Shown here piece by piece: positions 53,301-57,591 of a DNA stretch of 64,000 nucleotides. How positions within the stretch are numbered: position 1 is the stretch's first letter; each line of letters begins with the position of its first letter. The stretch is from Schistosoma haematobium (lineage: Eukaryota > Platyhelminthes > Trematoda > Strigeidida > Schistosomatidae): contig NC_067200.1 of NCBI RefSeq assembly GCF_000699445.3, positions 4,356,950-4,420,949 of the forward strand, written 5' to 3'. A program made the position numbers and the translations under genes. The notes beneath the pieces are model-generated. The model made no database searches. It had not been told where the DNA came from and saw only the letters and a list, made by a program, of their open reading frames with translations.

Positions 53301-55116
53301 TTTGTCATTCCTTGTGGTTGATGTTTAAATACAATAAAAACATTCATTTTCTGTTAGTCAATGCATTTCATGGAAGAAGGATTGTACTATATCACAACTT
53401 TATACAAGAAAGTATCTACGACCAAGTATATTTCAACGCTGAAAACCATTTAAGTAGTATTGCTGAATCATTTATCGCTTGTCTACTTTTGAAAATAAAA
53501 TTTTAATGATATAAAATATGACCAAATGTTAATGTTTAATAATTAACATCTATTTATTAGTGCAAGTGAGTCAAGTAACAACGATATTTCGAAACTTACC
53601 CCCTCCCTCACCCCCATTTTATTTCTGATTAAACCACGCAAGTGTTTGTTTCATACACATAGTTCCCTTTATTATCTTGAAGGGAGCAAGAACAAAGATT
53701 GGTGCAGAATAATATGAATTTATTTTATTTCGTTCGGTTCTCATCAGCTACTTACAAGGTAGAATATATAAAATTCAACATTACTACAGATATTGACATA
53801 CTTATACACAAGAGGGTGATTACTTACTTACTTACGCCTGTTACTCTTAATCGAGCATAGGCCACCGACCAGCATTATCCAGCCTACTCTGTCCTACAAC
53901 AGGGTGATTTTGGCTGAATGTATGTATCATGGTGTGGCGAAGATCTCAAAAGAGTTAATGAAATCATAAAATTTTTGTCTCGAATAGATTAAGTTTTCGA
54001 TGGAAAGTTCCGGAACATTGAAATAGTGATTAGAACTTATGAAAATACATTAATGGTAATAAAAAAAATATGAATTGAAATCAATCAGTTATGTATGACG
54101 CTAGTTAAACTTCAGAAACAGTTGGAATAATGATGCAATAAATAAATAAATAGAAATAAATGAATGAAAACAGGAGGTTATTGTTACCCTGGTAACAATA
54201 ACCGCTTCGCTACATCATGATTATTTATTCATCCTTAATCACCCTCTTATTTATAAGTATGTCAATATCTGTAATGATGTTGTAAGCAGCTGATGAGAAC
54301 CTAACAAAATAAAATGAATCCATTTATTATTCTGCATCAATCTTTGTTCTTCCTCTCTTTAAGTGTTTGTTAATGTTGTGGATGCGCAGGAATAGACCAA
54401 TAATTATCATGTTAAGTCCAATGGTGTCCTTGGACTTTAAATGGAATTTCCTATTGGTCGATATCTGTTCACTTGTACAAAATGTTGTTTCTATTTTTAT
54501 GGTACGCTGTGGTATGCTTAACTGGTATATAAACAAAGTATGTTTGAAATATAGTGATTCATATCTCAGAGGTTGTGACTTGTCTTCTGGACTCAACTAA
54601 CTGGGCTAGACAGGGAAGTGGGACCAATCGAGACTCTAGGCCGTCCGTACGTGTTTGCGTGTCATTGTAATCGATCGATAACACAGGGTAGAAATCTACA
54701 TCAATTTTTAAAGTCATAACAGTTAATGATTTGTTTAATACATAATCTTGTAATGTTGTCATCTGTTTATTCATTAGGTAAATCACGTAATTCGAACCAA
54801 ATTTCTATCCAATGGAATATCCAACAATACTAGTAATCATCAAAAATCATATCGTACACTTTTACCATCGGCTAATTTAGGACTTCAATTCAATACCATA
54901 TCGGATAGAACAAAATGTTCCCATTTAAAACAATCCCATATAAATATCAACTCAACGTTGAATGATACAAATAAATTGAATCATGAAACATTGCCAACAA
55001 ACACAAAATATACACCATTGATAAATCATAATCGACAACGTTTAATACCACAACATGTATTGTCACGTTTAAAATCATTGAAAGAAATGAACAATAGTGA
55101 AAATCATTACATGTAA
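17094..55116 (+). CDS. MAPK15: Atypical MAP kinase MAPK15 (ERK7/8), spliced gene
   Basis: I join 17094-17159, 27369-27467, 28383-28503, 28982-29112, 32160-32496, 37698-37755, 40487-40618, 42077-42182, 43836-44275, 45737-46010, 47319-47657, 50166-50576, 51592-52167 and 54778-55116. Every junction has GT-AG and matching phase, giving 1142 residues. Serine/threonine kinase landmarks: GKGAYGIV loop (20-27), VALKK with catalytic Lys42, Glu60 in RTFREI, HRDLK 135-139, DFG 155-157, TEY 186-188 in the activation loop, ATRWYRAPE, and HPYVRK closing the core near 315. TEY plus [17 protein letters not shown] and SRED..SILEK identify MAPK15 rather than ERK1/2. YQII at 349-352 aligns with the LC3-binding motif of human MAPK15. 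The remaining tail is Ser/Asn/Thr-rich and far longer than in human (544 residues total). Known roles in the family are autophagy, ciliogenesis and genome maintenance; the role here is inferred. Confidence 0.9.
17225..17600 (-). mobile_element. HHR-B retroposon pair, head to head
   Basis: A minus-strand copy (17225-17420) is followed by the plus-strand 3' tail of a second copy (about 17455-17600; ATCTTTGCATATAATCCTTG and GAGACTGATCAATTG blocks). The pair lies in intron 1 of MAPK15, 66 bp after exon 1. Confidence 0.65.
17254..17298 (-). ncRNA. Hammerhead ribozyme (HHR-B), core intact
   Basis: Minus strand: ATCCAG, CTGACGA, stem II GTCT/GGAC (one wobble), GAAA, short AC..GT stem III, GTC, CTAGAT. 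Stem I has one C-A mismatch in six pairs. This matches the layout of the published SM-alpha hammerhead. It is antisense to MAPK15. Confidence 0.7.
18005..18240. mobile_element. HHR-A retroposon pair, head to head, both truncated in the ribozyme
   Basis: The minus arm 18018-18096 and the plus arm 18104-18240 are reverse-complement-like copies of the HHR-A 3' part (GAGTCAATTGAAACTAGACC and its complement). Both break off within the hammerhead stem II region, so the junction itself falls in the ribozyme. Core bases are mutated. Confidence 0.6.
18545..18840 (+). repeat. Interspersed repeat, family E
   Basis: The clearest copy of the family: GTAGTGAACAAAGAACAC at the start, CTTCCACATCAGCCAATCTT in the middle, TAGCACACACCAAAA at the end. 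A shorter related stretch follows at about 19005-19150. Confidence 0.55.
19224..19332. repeat. Foldback hairpin with CGAAACGTCGG-type end
   Basis: Imperfect arms of about 45 bp (left TTTCCGACGTTTCGTAAG.. ; right ..GTTACGAAACATCGGGAA) flank a loop of about 20 bp. The arm contains CTGAAGAAGTGGCTTACAT and CGAAACGTC on the minus strand. The right-hand locus 25926-26011 shares the TGAARAAG..CGAAACGTYGG layout, so the two may belong to one family. Confidence 0.55.
19770..19945 (+). mobile_element. HHR-A retroposon, degenerate
   Basis: B-box-like GGATTCGACTCCCG followed by a decayed hammerhead (CTGAATA core; CGAAACG kept) and the family 3' part ending TCGACTCATGAATCC. Confidence 0.55.
20325..20611. 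mobile_element. Merlin-type MITE, both ends present
   Basis: Starts GGTGAGACTATAATTTATG and ends CATAAATTATAGTGTCGCC. The interior carries the GATCTTGAGAGTGTCCACCT block and the GTTTTTGTCACGAAnGGACATCAG-type block of the family. Confidence 0.75.
20930..21075 (-). repeat. 3' end of RTE-A retrotransposon
   Basis: CAGT-repeat tail at 20935-20950 followed by ACAACGTAGGACTTCGTAC and ATACAGTTGTCGATTCAAAT, matching the 3'-UTRs at 1203 and 46265. No coding part. Confidence 0.65.
21158..21695 (-). mobile_element. 5'-truncated RTE-B copy with a long ACTT tail
   Basis: The minus-strand C-terminal peptide is present in broken frames (21595-21290). Its 3' end runs into about 113 bp of TTAC repeats (21158-21270), the longest such tail in the window. 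This fits RTE elements, which end in short tandem repeats instead of poly(A). Confidence 0.8.
22100..22580 (+). mobile_element. HHR-A retroposon copy plus 3' end of a neighbour
   Basis: A 3' fragment (22110-22190) is followed by a nearly full copy (22195-22580) with leader, GCCGGCTCAGTGGTCC head, GTGTTCGAATACC B box and a hammerhead at 22446-22492. The core reads CTGAGTA: the conserved G8 is replaced, although both helices are perfect. The CTCCACAAnCCCTATACTAG ending occurs at both 22172 and 22556. Confidence 0.7.
22833..23121. mobile_element. Merlin-type MITE, both ends present
   Basis: Starts GTGAGACTATAATTTATGG and ends with a TCACAAATGATAGTCGCACC block. Opposite internal orientation to the 20325 copy. 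It provides the uninterrupted reference for the nested copy at 10258. Confidence 0.75.
23205..23545 (+). repeat. LTR-4-like repeat, copy 1
   Basis: The order AATTTCCTGAAGC..CAAGGCCAT..AACCTTGGAGTAAAACG..TTTCTCTCGTGTTCAAGTC is repeated in reverse complement at 26790-27150. No coding region or tail seen. LTR identity is a guess from size. Confidence 0.45.
23865..24065 (+). mobile_element. HHR-A retroposon, 5'-truncated
   Basis: Head AAGCGTTCGCACGCAAGAC and B-box-like TTTCGAGTCTCG, then a hammerhead whose CTGAGGA has become ATGAGGA (C3 lost). Stem II is perfect. Confidence 0.6.
24072..24212. repeat. Short derivative of the Penelope-like unit at 40787
   Basis: Inverted ends GAGCTGGATGGTTTAATCGT and AACAAAACCATCCAGCT match the terminal repeats at 40787-41264. 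The middle keeps only the GCGCAAACTTCAG hairpin region. Confidence 0.55.
24320..24840 (+). repeat. LTR-3-like repeat, copy 1
   Basis: Blocks TTAATTATTCGCTTATCAAT, ATTAACGCGATTTAAGTCGA and GTCAGATCCCGGGCCA recur in the same order at 62155-62600 and, more diverged, at 63035-63530, with a minus copy at 31030-31330. It ends next to a GGCCAYTAAACnTT block. Confidence 0.6.
25005..25182 (+). mobile_element. HHR-C hammerhead retroposon, well preserved
   Basis: The tRNA-like head has TAGCTCAGTGGTAACG (A-box-like) and GAGATCGAATCC (B-box-like), spaced as in a Pol III promoter. Hammerhead follows at 25105-25149, then a TTGACTACCTCCAACCACC 3' end. It abuts an RTE-B fragment at 25183. It lies sense in MAPK15 intron 1. 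Confidence 0.7.
25105..25149 (+). ncRNA. Hammerhead ribozyme (HHR-C), all helices paired
   Basis: ACCTTG, CTGACGA, stem II GTGC/GCAC around CAAGTA, GAAA, ACCCGGGT stem III, GTC, CAGGGT. Stem I pairs over six positions with one T-G wobble. Stem II has four Watson-Crick pairs. The self-complementary stem III suggests it could also act as a dimer. Confidence 0.75.
25183..25560 (+). mobile_element. 5'-truncated RTE-B retrotransposon (plus strand)
   Basis: The only plus-strand RTE-B copy seen. It encodes [19 protein letters not shown].., [38 protein letters not shown] in one frame to about 25441, then a break. The 3' end GTAACAGGCGTAAGTAAG lies at about 25545-25562. Confidence 0.85.
25926..26011. 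repeat. Perfect 28-bp inverted repeat (foldback hairpin)
   Basis: Arms 25926-25953 and 25984-26011 are exact reverse complements separated by 30 bp. The left arm begins GCCTGGCAATCTGG. A CGAAACGTTGG block follows the right arm directly. Similar layout to 19224-19332. Confidence 0.85.
26790..27150 (-). repeat. LTR-4-like repeat, copy 2
   Basis: Reverse-complement counterpart of 23205-23545 (CACGAGAGAGAAGACTC, ACTCCAAGGTTCATTTT). It also keeps an AACCAATCAGAGCCTCTG block. Confidence 0.45.
27369..27467 (+). CDS. MAPK15: MAPK15 exon 2
   Basis: Residues 23-55: [20 protein letters not shown] onward to TDAQ. Completes the glycine loop and carries the ATP-binding Lys42 (VALKK). Acceptor TATTTTAG, donor GTTAGT; phase 0 at both ends. 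Confidence 0.92.
27535..27800. mobile_element. HHR-B retroposon pair, head to head
   Basis: Minus copy 27541-27640 (with rc of GTTCGAGTCCCGG) followed by plus copy 27641-27800. The minus ribozyme has lost its CUGANGA core. The plus one is intact. The pair fills the 5' part of the 915-bp intron 2. Confidence 0.7.
27653..27697 (+). ncRNA. Hammerhead ribozyme (HHR-B), core intact, sense in intron 2
   Basis: ATCCAG, CTGACGA, stem II GTTC/GGAC around CAATTA, GAAA, short AC..GT stem III, GTC, CTAGAT. Stem I has one C-A mismatch. It lies 186 bp after exon 2 in the transcribed orientation of MAPK15. Confidence 0.7.
28029..28055. repeat. CA/CT microsatellite
   Basis: CA repeats passing into CT repeats inside intron 2. 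Confidence 0.9.
28383..28503 (+). CDS. MAPK15: MAPK15 exon 3
   Basis: Residues 56-95: [20 protein letters not shown] onward to LVFEYM. Glu60 is the helix-C glutamate; FEYM forms the hinge. It ends after one base of the next codon (phase 1), with donor GTAAAA. Confidence 0.92.
28545..28950. mobile_element. HHR-A retroposon pair, head to head
   Basis: Minus copy 28545-28740 and plus copy 28775-28950, with the rc and forward CCTGGGTTCAAATC / TTAAAACCTAGG B-box regions facing each other. Minus core has CCGAGGA (U4 lost). The plus copy has CTGATGA followed by one extra base before stem II. The pair fills intron 3 of MAPK15. Confidence 0.65.
28982..29112 (+). CDS. MAPK15: MAPK15 exon 4
   Basis: Residues 96-139: [20 protein letters not shown] onward to VIHRDLK. 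The catalytic-loop Asp137 is here. Acceptor AATAG, donor GTGAGT; starts phase 1, ends phase 0. Confidence 0.92.
29165..29470 (+). mobile_element. HHR-A retroposon with leader
   Basis: Leader GTGAGGGAATTCTCGG, B box GGGTTCGAATTCGG, hammerhead at 29346-29392. CTGAGGA and stem I are intact, but GAAA has become AAAA, which should abolish cleavage. Confidence 0.65.
29970..30090 (-). repeat. HHR-A fragment, degenerate
   Basis: Contains the GAAGCACTGGACGGC block and rc of the B-box/tRNA-like part (ACTTGAACCAAGGACCTTCG). Core is destroyed. Confidence 0.5.
30190..30778 (+). repeat. GC-richer 590-bp repeat ending in CTGA tandem units
   Basis: Composition is clearly less AT-rich than its surroundings. 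The right end is AACTGACTGACTG, the same tail unit as RTE-A 3' ends. Short open frames overlap with no recognisable domain. It may be a non-autonomous element using an RTE tail; only one copy is visible here. Confidence 0.4.
31030..31330 (-). repeat. LTR-3-like repeat, minus copy
   Basis: Reverse-complement counterpart of 24340-24620 (rc of the GCGTTAATCGATATTTATAG and CACACAAACGCTCGTATAAA blocks). Confidence 0.55.
31425..31925 (-). repeat. LTR-2-like repeat, copy 4
   Basis: The longest copy. Read on the minus strand it begins TGTTATATCC, has an AAATAAATGATTC polyadenylation-like block and ends beyond AACACGTGATTTATC. No gag/pol adjacent. Confidence 0.6.
32160..32496 (+). CDS. MAPK15: MAPK15 exon 5
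   Basis: Residues 140-251: [20 protein letters not shown] onward. DFG (155-157), a short insert ([19 protein letters not shown]), TEY (186-188), ATRWYRAPE, and [14 protein letters not shown] end it at the GTAAAG donor (32497) because the next exon then restores the SRED motif of MAPK15; reading through gives only 11 more codons and a stop. Confidence 0.92.
32668..33330 (-). mobile_element. RTE-B retrotransposon fragment with internal deletion
   Basis: Minus frame 33145-32843 reads [20 protein letters not shown].. to [16 protein letters not shown], then breaks at a deletion near 32870 where the WNPE block should follow. 3' block CCTGTTACTCCTCGTGGAGG at 32680. Confidence 0.8.
33338..33374. repeat. 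TA microsatellite
   Basis: Uninterrupted TA repeats directly next to the RTE-B fragment's left-hand (5') end, in intron 5. Confidence 0.9.
33945..34105 (-). repeat. HHR-A fragment, degenerate
   Basis: rc of the tRNA-like head is recognisable (CAGTCTCACGCTCGAATGCTTAA, TTAGCCGGTATCC). The ribozyme is unrecognisable apart from a TGTTCAGCAG block. Confidence 0.45.
34815..35200. mobile_element. HHR-B retroposon pair, head to head
   Basis: Minus copy 34815-34945 and plus copy 34946-35200. The plus head has GGTGGATAACGCG and GGGTTCGAGTCCCAG. Both ribozyme cores are broken (TATGACTAG on one, CAACGAG with CTACAAG on the other). Confidence 0.65.
35390..35640 (-). repeat. Interspersed repeat, family E, minus copy
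   Basis: Reverse complement of the 18545 copy: AAGAAGATCGAAGAGAAGAG and TTTTGTATTCAAATCCATTTG-like blocks recur in inverted order. Confidence 0.5.
35851..35873. repeat. CT microsatellite
   Basis: CT repeats in intron 5. Confidence 0.85.
36280..36728. repeat. TAG/TAA trinucleotide minisatellite, about 450 bp
   Basis: Nearly pure TAG units interrupted by clusters of TAA, in intron 5. The blocks (four to six TAG, then TAA, then two TAG, then three to five TAA) repeat as a higher-order unit of about 60 bp. Poly-Ser/Asn, poly-Val/Ile and poly-Leu frames over it are repeat artefacts. Confidence 0.9.
37112..37163. repeat. TA microsatellite
   Basis: 52 bp of uninterrupted TA in intron 5. Confidence 0.9.
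37340..37620. mobile_element. HHR-A retroposon pair, head to head
   Basis: Minus copy 37340-37500 (rc of GGGTTCGAATCCCGCGAGC) and plus copy 37503-37620. The minus ribozyme is intact. The plus one reads CTGAGCA (G8 lost). The pair ends about 75 bp before exon 6. Confidence 0.7.
37375..37420 (-). ncRNA. Hammerhead ribozyme (HHR-A), fully intact with a swapped stem I pair
   Basis: Minus strand: GCACTA, CTGAGGA, stem II GTCT/GGAC (one wobble), GAAA, AC..GT stem III, GTC, TAGTGC. Stem I pairs six of six. The family's usual closing pair is G-C (GCACTG/CAGTGC); here both sides changed to A-T, so pairing was kept. Confidence 0.75.
37698..37755 (+). CDS. MAPK15: MAPK15 exon 6
   Basis: A 58-bp exon. 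With the one base carried from exon 5 it reads [19 protein letters not shown], giving the SRED..SILEK stretch typical of MAPK15 in the kinase C-lobe. Acceptor TTTTTTAG, donor GTAAGT; ends with two bases of Lys271. Confidence 0.85.
37885..37985 (-). repeat. RTE-B 3'-end fragment
   Basis: TTAC repeats (37882-37910) followed by TCTTGTTACTCTTCGTGG, the conserved 3' block of RTE-B. Confidence 0.6.
38312..38374. repeat. TATC microsatellite
   Basis: About 15 uninterrupted tetranucleotide units in intron 6. Confidence 0.92.
39372..39885 (-). mobile_element. RTE-B retrotransposon fragment, broken
   Basis: Minus frame 39810-39475: [19 protein letters not shown].., [40 protein letters not shown]. Closest in the window to the plus-strand copy at 25183. 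The upstream part is in a shifted frame (39869-39621). Confidence 0.85.
40195..40405 (-). mobile_element. HHR-B retroposon
   Basis: rc of head and B box visible (GGAACTCAAACCCCGTACTG; TTATCCACTTAGCTACTG). Hammerhead at about 40228-40276 keeps CTGATGA and GAAAC, but two extra bases lie between stem II and GAAA, and the base next to the cleavage site is changed. Confidence 0.65.
40487..40618 (+). CDS. MAPK15: MAPK15 exon 7
   Basis: Residues 272-314: [20 protein letters not shown] onward to HPYVR. This is the end of the kinase C-lobe ([23 protein letters not shown]). Acceptor ATTTTAG, donor GTAATT; starts and ends inside Lys codons. Confidence 0.92.
40787..41264 (+). mobile_element. Penelope-like retroelement fragment between 36-bp inverted repeats
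   Basis: 40787-40822 and 41229-41264 are exact reverse complements (TGGAGTTTTGTTCTCTGAGC start). Between them, in two plus frames, lies [20 protein letters not shown].. then [20 protein letters not shown], resembling the C-terminal GIY-YIG endonuclease end of Penelope-like elements (H-x-FDW..KIL..E..R..LE). A frameshift near 40940 joins them. No reverse transcriptase is present. It could instead be another GIY-YIG-bearing element. Confidence 0.65.
41700..41900 (+). repeat. Interspersed repeat, family E, partial
   Basis: Shares the ATTCAATTTGATCTTCTCAA and TGACATACCGCTTATGTTTA blocks with 18545 and 56515. Confidence 0.5.
42077..42182 (+). CDS. MAPK15: MAPK15 exon 8
   Basis: Residues 316-350: [20 protein letters not shown] onward to EYRNRLYQ. 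Aligns with the human segment after HPYV that ends EYRSRVYQ. It ends at phase 0 between Gln350 and Ile351, splitting the YQII motif across the splice site. Confidence 0.9.
42335..42490 (+). mobile_element. HHR-A retroposon, 5'-truncated
   Basis: Starts in the head, then a hammerhead at about 42356-42401 whose core reads CTGAGAT. Ends CTCCACAAAACCCCTTCTG like other copies. Confidence 0.6.
43310..43480 (+). mobile_element. HHR-A retroposon, well preserved, sense in MAPK15 intron 8
   Basis: GGCGTTCGCGCGCGAGACTG head and GGGTTCGAATCCCGCG B box, then an intact hammerhead and the family 3' part to TGATCTCAATC. Confidence 0.7.
43384..43429 (+). ncRNA. Hammerhead ribozyme (HHR-A), core intact with rebuilt stem II
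   Basis: GCAATG, CTGAGGA, stem II GTTT/AAAC around CACAATA, GAAA, AC..GT stem III, GTC, CAGTGC. The family's stem II is GTCC/GGAC; here two C-G pairs are both changed to T-A, so all four pairs remain. Stem I has one A-G mismatch in six. Confidence 0.72.
43836..44275 (+). CDS. MAPK15: MAPK15 exon 9
   Basis: Residues 351-496, starting [20 protein letters not shown]. The basic [10 protein letters not shown] stretch follows the YQII motif directly. The rest is polar and low in hydrophobics. Acceptor TACACAG, donor GTAATT; ends with two bases of Gly497. Confidence 0.85.
44340..44610 (-). repeat. HHR-B retroposon remnant with inverted 3' tail
   Basis: Minus-strand ribozyme region (CATTTCATCTCACTTGAGATTC) is badly decayed. 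A plus-strand HHR-B tail (AGACTGATCAATTGCAGTCC) follows at 44570. Confidence 0.45.
45268..45600 (-). mobile_element. RTE-B fragment with internal deletion
   Basis: Minus frame 45582-45274: [20 protein letters not shown].., [39 protein letters not shown], then directly the 3' end. The [13 protein letters not shown] part present in all other copies is deleted. Confidence 0.85.
45737..46010 (+). CDS. MAPK15: MAPK15 exon 10
   Basis: Residues about 497-588; begins [20 protein letters not shown]. Ser/Asn/Lys-rich. Acceptor TTTTTCAAG, donor GTACGT, phase 0 end. No domain recognised. Confidence 0.78.
46265..47045 (-). mobile_element. 5'-truncated RTE-A retrotransposon
   Basis: CAGT-repeat tail at 46267-46298, then the 3'-UTR shared with 1203, then the minus-strand C-terminal peptide [20 protein letters not shown].., [14 protein letters not shown] (46785-46513). 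Upstream coding sequence continues in other frames to about 47040. Confidence 0.85.
47319..47657 (+). CDS. MAPK15: MAPK15 exon 11
   Basis: Residues 589-701; [20 protein letters not shown] onward, with a Ser run ([18 protein letters not shown]) and a Gln-rich end. Acceptor TTTTACAG, donor GTAAGC at 47658, phase 0. Read-through would add a hydrophobic stretch and a stop at 47766-47768. Confidence 0.78.
48129..48922 (-). mobile_element. Internally deleted Merlin DNA transposon, copy 2, with 9-bp target duplication
   Basis: Inverted ends GCGAGACTCTAATTTATG and CCATAAATTAAAGTCTTACC. The flanking 9-mers CAATCACTA (48120-48128 and 48923-48931) are identical, fitting the 8-9 bp duplications of Merlin elements. 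Interior nearly matches 10363-11157. Confidence 0.85.
48262..48555 (-). pseudogene. Merlin transposase remnant, copy 2
   Basis: Same C-terminal part as 10497-10790 (TDDWKA.., [20 protein letters not shown]). It has its own in-frame stop in the VHKLNF region. The N-terminal two thirds are absent. Confidence 0.75.
49012..49139 (+). CDS. MAPK15: Candidate optional MAPK15 exon (phase conflict)
   Basis: An open stretch ending [20 protein letters not shown].. to ISINNRL sits before a strong GTAAGT donor (49140), and the nearest acceptor is TCATAAG (49011). Its length is 128 bp and it is readable only if entered after a phase-1 donor, whereas exon 11 ends in phase 0. Including it would need another small exon or an alternative donor for exon 11. 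Skipping it keeps the frame from exon 11 to the exon at 50166. Confidence 0.4.
50166..50576 (+). CDS. MAPK15: MAPK15 exon 12 (counting without the optional exon)
   Basis: Residues 702-838: [20 protein letters not shown] onward, with long Ser and Thr runs. Contains [14 protein letters not shown]. Acceptor TTATTTAG, donor GTATAT, phase 0 both ends. Confidence 0.78.
50640..50800 (+). mobile_element. HHR-A retroposon, 5'-truncated
   Basis: Hammerhead at about 50668-50713: CTGAGGA and GAAA kept, stem I TCACTG/CAATGC has two mismatches, and the stem II closing pair is A-C instead of G-C. Ends CTCCACAAAACTC. Confidence 0.6.
51335..51510 (-). repeat. HHR-A retroposon, degenerate
   Basis: rc of the family: CATGTGTCGATTTAAGCTAG at the left, ACTCAAACCTAGGATTTTCG B-box region, TAGACTACTCAGTCAGAAGG head. 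Core lost (GCTTTAG in place of the GAAAC complement). Confidence 0.55.
51592..52167 (+). CDS. MAPK15: MAPK15 exon 13
   Basis: Residues 839-1030. Begins [20 protein letters not shown], the most complex part of the tail and the best candidate for a conserved short motif. A Thr run ([12 protein letters not shown]) and [11 protein letters not shown] follow. Acceptor TTTTTCCAG, donor GTGAGT, phase 0. Confidence 0.85.
52995..53170 (-). repeat. HHR-B retroposon, degenerate
   Basis: TAGTAGTGGAATTCATGACT at the left and GACTCGTCAAATTGATGTG in the ribozyme region. The GAAAC complement is lost. Confidence 0.5.
53820..53900 (-). repeat. RTE-B 3'-end fragment
   Basis: ACTTACTTACTTACGCCTGT then GAGCATAGGCCACCGACCAG, the terminal block of RTE-B. 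Confidence 0.6.
54395..54695 (+). repeat. LTR-2-like repeat, 5'-truncated
   Basis: Contains TTGTACAAAATGTTGTTTC, a TATATAAACAAAGTATGTTTG block and CTAGACAGGGAAGTGGGACC, in the order of the 6990 copy. Confidence 0.55.
54778..55116 (+). CDS. MAPK15: MAPK15 terminal exon
   Basis: Residues 1031-1142 and TAA at 55114-55116. [20 protein letters not shown] onward, ending [13 protein letters not shown]. Acceptor TTCATTAG, phase 0. Open throughout its 339 bp. AATAAA hexamers follow at 55356 and about 55445. Confidence 0.85.
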   Translation, partial: VNHVIRTKFLSNGISNNTSNHQKSYRTLLPSANLGLQFNTISDRTKCSHLKQSHININSTLNDTNKLNHETLPTNTKYTPLINHNRQRLIPQHVLSRLKSLKEMNNSENHYM

Positions 55117-55355
55117 GGTGGTAACAATAAACATCCACCATAACTGATACCTTTGTGTGATGATAACTGTTCAATATTATTACAACTAGAAATGTGAATG
55201 ATCATGATCATTCTCTCTTTTTTATTGTACACTATGAAAATATAGAATATGATCATGATGAACACTTCTATTAGTTGTACTTGATCAGAACACATTTACT
55301 CATAGATTCGATTGATTCAATATGAAGTGTGTGTGTGTGTGTTTTTTGTTAGAAA

Positions 55356-55361
55356 AATAAA
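55356..55361 (+). promoter_or_regulatory. Candidate MAPK15 polyadenylation signal
   Basis: AATAAA 240 bp after the stop codon. Another lies at about 55445. Which is used cannot be told from sequence. Confidence 0.4.
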
Positions 55362-55449
55362 TGAAAGATTCTATTACATTCTATTGGAATCCATTGAAAT
55401 ATATAGTCACATTGATTTCATTGATGTTACAGAGAAAAATCTAGAAATA

Positions 55450-57591
55450 AATCAAAATGAATGATGATTAAGCATCATACTATTGATGGTATTGCTAAGT
55501 ATGGTGTTTCAAAGACACCCTATTGATATGACTGTATGGAAACATGTTTATTTTCTGTCATAAGAGAATTCACAATTATTTAGCTGCTTATTAATGTTTA
55601 TTGTAAATATTATTCAGCTTTTATGTGGTTTCTATTTATCTTTATTCTAAGGAAGCATGTTTTACAGTTGGTTCTCTGTTATTGTACTGTGAAACCCTTA
55701 AATATTGAATTGAACTTGTTTGTATGATTATGGTAATAAACAATATGTTTTTAGGTTTATGATTAAATTCAATAAATTCCTATTTGATGGTCAAATCTAT
55801 TTGGTCTTTTCATTTGTTTGGATTGGAGTCGTAAATCTAACAATTGTTCGTATATCAGTGTACAACACTCCTCATGAAGTAATCGGATCACAATCAGATC
55901 AGTGGATAGCCCAAAGTTAACTCCTTAAATTCATTGAGAGATTTGGAAATGTTAAGTTAGTTACATATCGTCCTAATTGAAGTAAGCAAACAAGACAAGA
56001 TTTTTGATGGAGGGTACCTAAGACCTGAAAGTTTGGACAACATTGACAGATTGCTCATTTTTCTTAAACTGTATCTAATGAAATGACCTTGAGTTGACAT
56101 CTGAATACAGTGTAGAAGGTAAGAAGCTCCCATTAAACAAGCTATTGTCAATTGCAGTACGATGTTTTACAAACATCTCAAAATACATCAGAAAAGTCTT
56201 CCAAAAGTGACATTCATTTTCCTTATAGTCAGTAGCTTCTATTTAGGAGGTGAGCACAAGTTTTACTGAACTGGAATTTATGTACATTTCGACTTCATTC
56301 GTGCTGATCATATTCAACGATGATATGTAAAAGTTAAAAAAAGTGAAGAAACTGAGAAAAAACTTAATTCTCAGTGTTCATGGTATCGTTCATGTGCAAA
56401 GCACTTGATATTCAAGCTAATGTGAGTTAAGCTATAAATTATCAAGGGAAACTTGATGTTTGTCTCATCAATACCCAGATGCTGATCAACAAAACATAGC
56501 TACTTTATGCTACTATTCCGAGAACACAAATAGAGATAATCGAATGTATTCGATCACAAATAACAAAATCTCGTACTATAATCTGATAACCATACAGTGA
56601 ATAATCCATTCGCTAAATGTTCATTATTTGTTTCAGACCTCATTGTTCCTGCACTTCCACATCAATTGCTTTCTGTTCTTGCTTTTTCCGCCTCGATCTT
56701 ATCAAAATTCTGCTGCCAGGCATTTCATTACTCATAAGCGTTTTATGTTACTTATTTCGACATAAGTAGCACACACCACAAAATCTTTAGTTACACGATT
56801 ATATTAATACACCATTTTGAATAATGGCTAACAAAACAGTCTAAAAAGGATAAGTTTAATGTTCAGAGGGATTTGTCAGTATTGATGTTCACATCTTCAC
56901 CTTGAACTCAGCATCTGTAACCTTAAACATTAAATTCTACTAACTAATGAACCACTGATCCACAATAACTAACTACTTATTCAATGTTTGCATGAAGAAT
57001 TATGATGTCTAAATAACAATTCACGGCATCATCGTATGGGTGGTCTGCTTCCGGTGATCCACAACTTCGAGACATCAGTGGGTCAATCCACAACTTTAGG
57101 ATCTAAAGATTTCAAGTTCCTGAATGAAATAATAAACTCTATACTGCCAATCAACCATACGATATATTGGGGGTCAGATCACGGGCCACTAAATGTTATG
57201 TAGAGGAGTGACCAAGTTACAATTAAATCGATTGGACTTGATCAATTGTATTATGAACTGAACGAACATGACATTTGTCACTACTCAGTAATTAAACAGT
57301 TATTCACATGACTTATTGACTGAATCATCCGTTGACTTCTTGTTACATCTGTCTTGTTAATAAATGCTTTGCTCTTATAGTTTTGGTCAAACAATCTACG
57401 AAGAAACACTTCGAGACCCAGTCATATAAGAAGTTAAGATGTTGGAAGTTGACTCTGATATCAGAACCCACAAATCTGCTCAAAGACAAAGTGTTAGCGG
57501 AATATGGATTGGATTAAAGTATGTTCTGTGTACGATTGTGTTGTGGCACTCTGACTTACTATTTTCTAATGAATCAACGCCAGAGGACACT
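55450..57591. other. Intergenic DNA with two repeat fragments
   Basis: Apart from a family E copy (56515-56795) and an LTR-3 end fragment (57150-57195, GTCAGATCACGGGCCACTAA), I see no gene or RNA. Short open frames here have no recognisable features. Confidence 0.45.
56515..56795 (+). repeat. Interspersed repeat, family E
   Basis: Shares TTCCTGCACTTCCACATCA, TTTTCCGCCTCGATCTTATC and GTAGCACACACCACAAAA with the 18545 copy in the same order. Confidence 0.55.
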
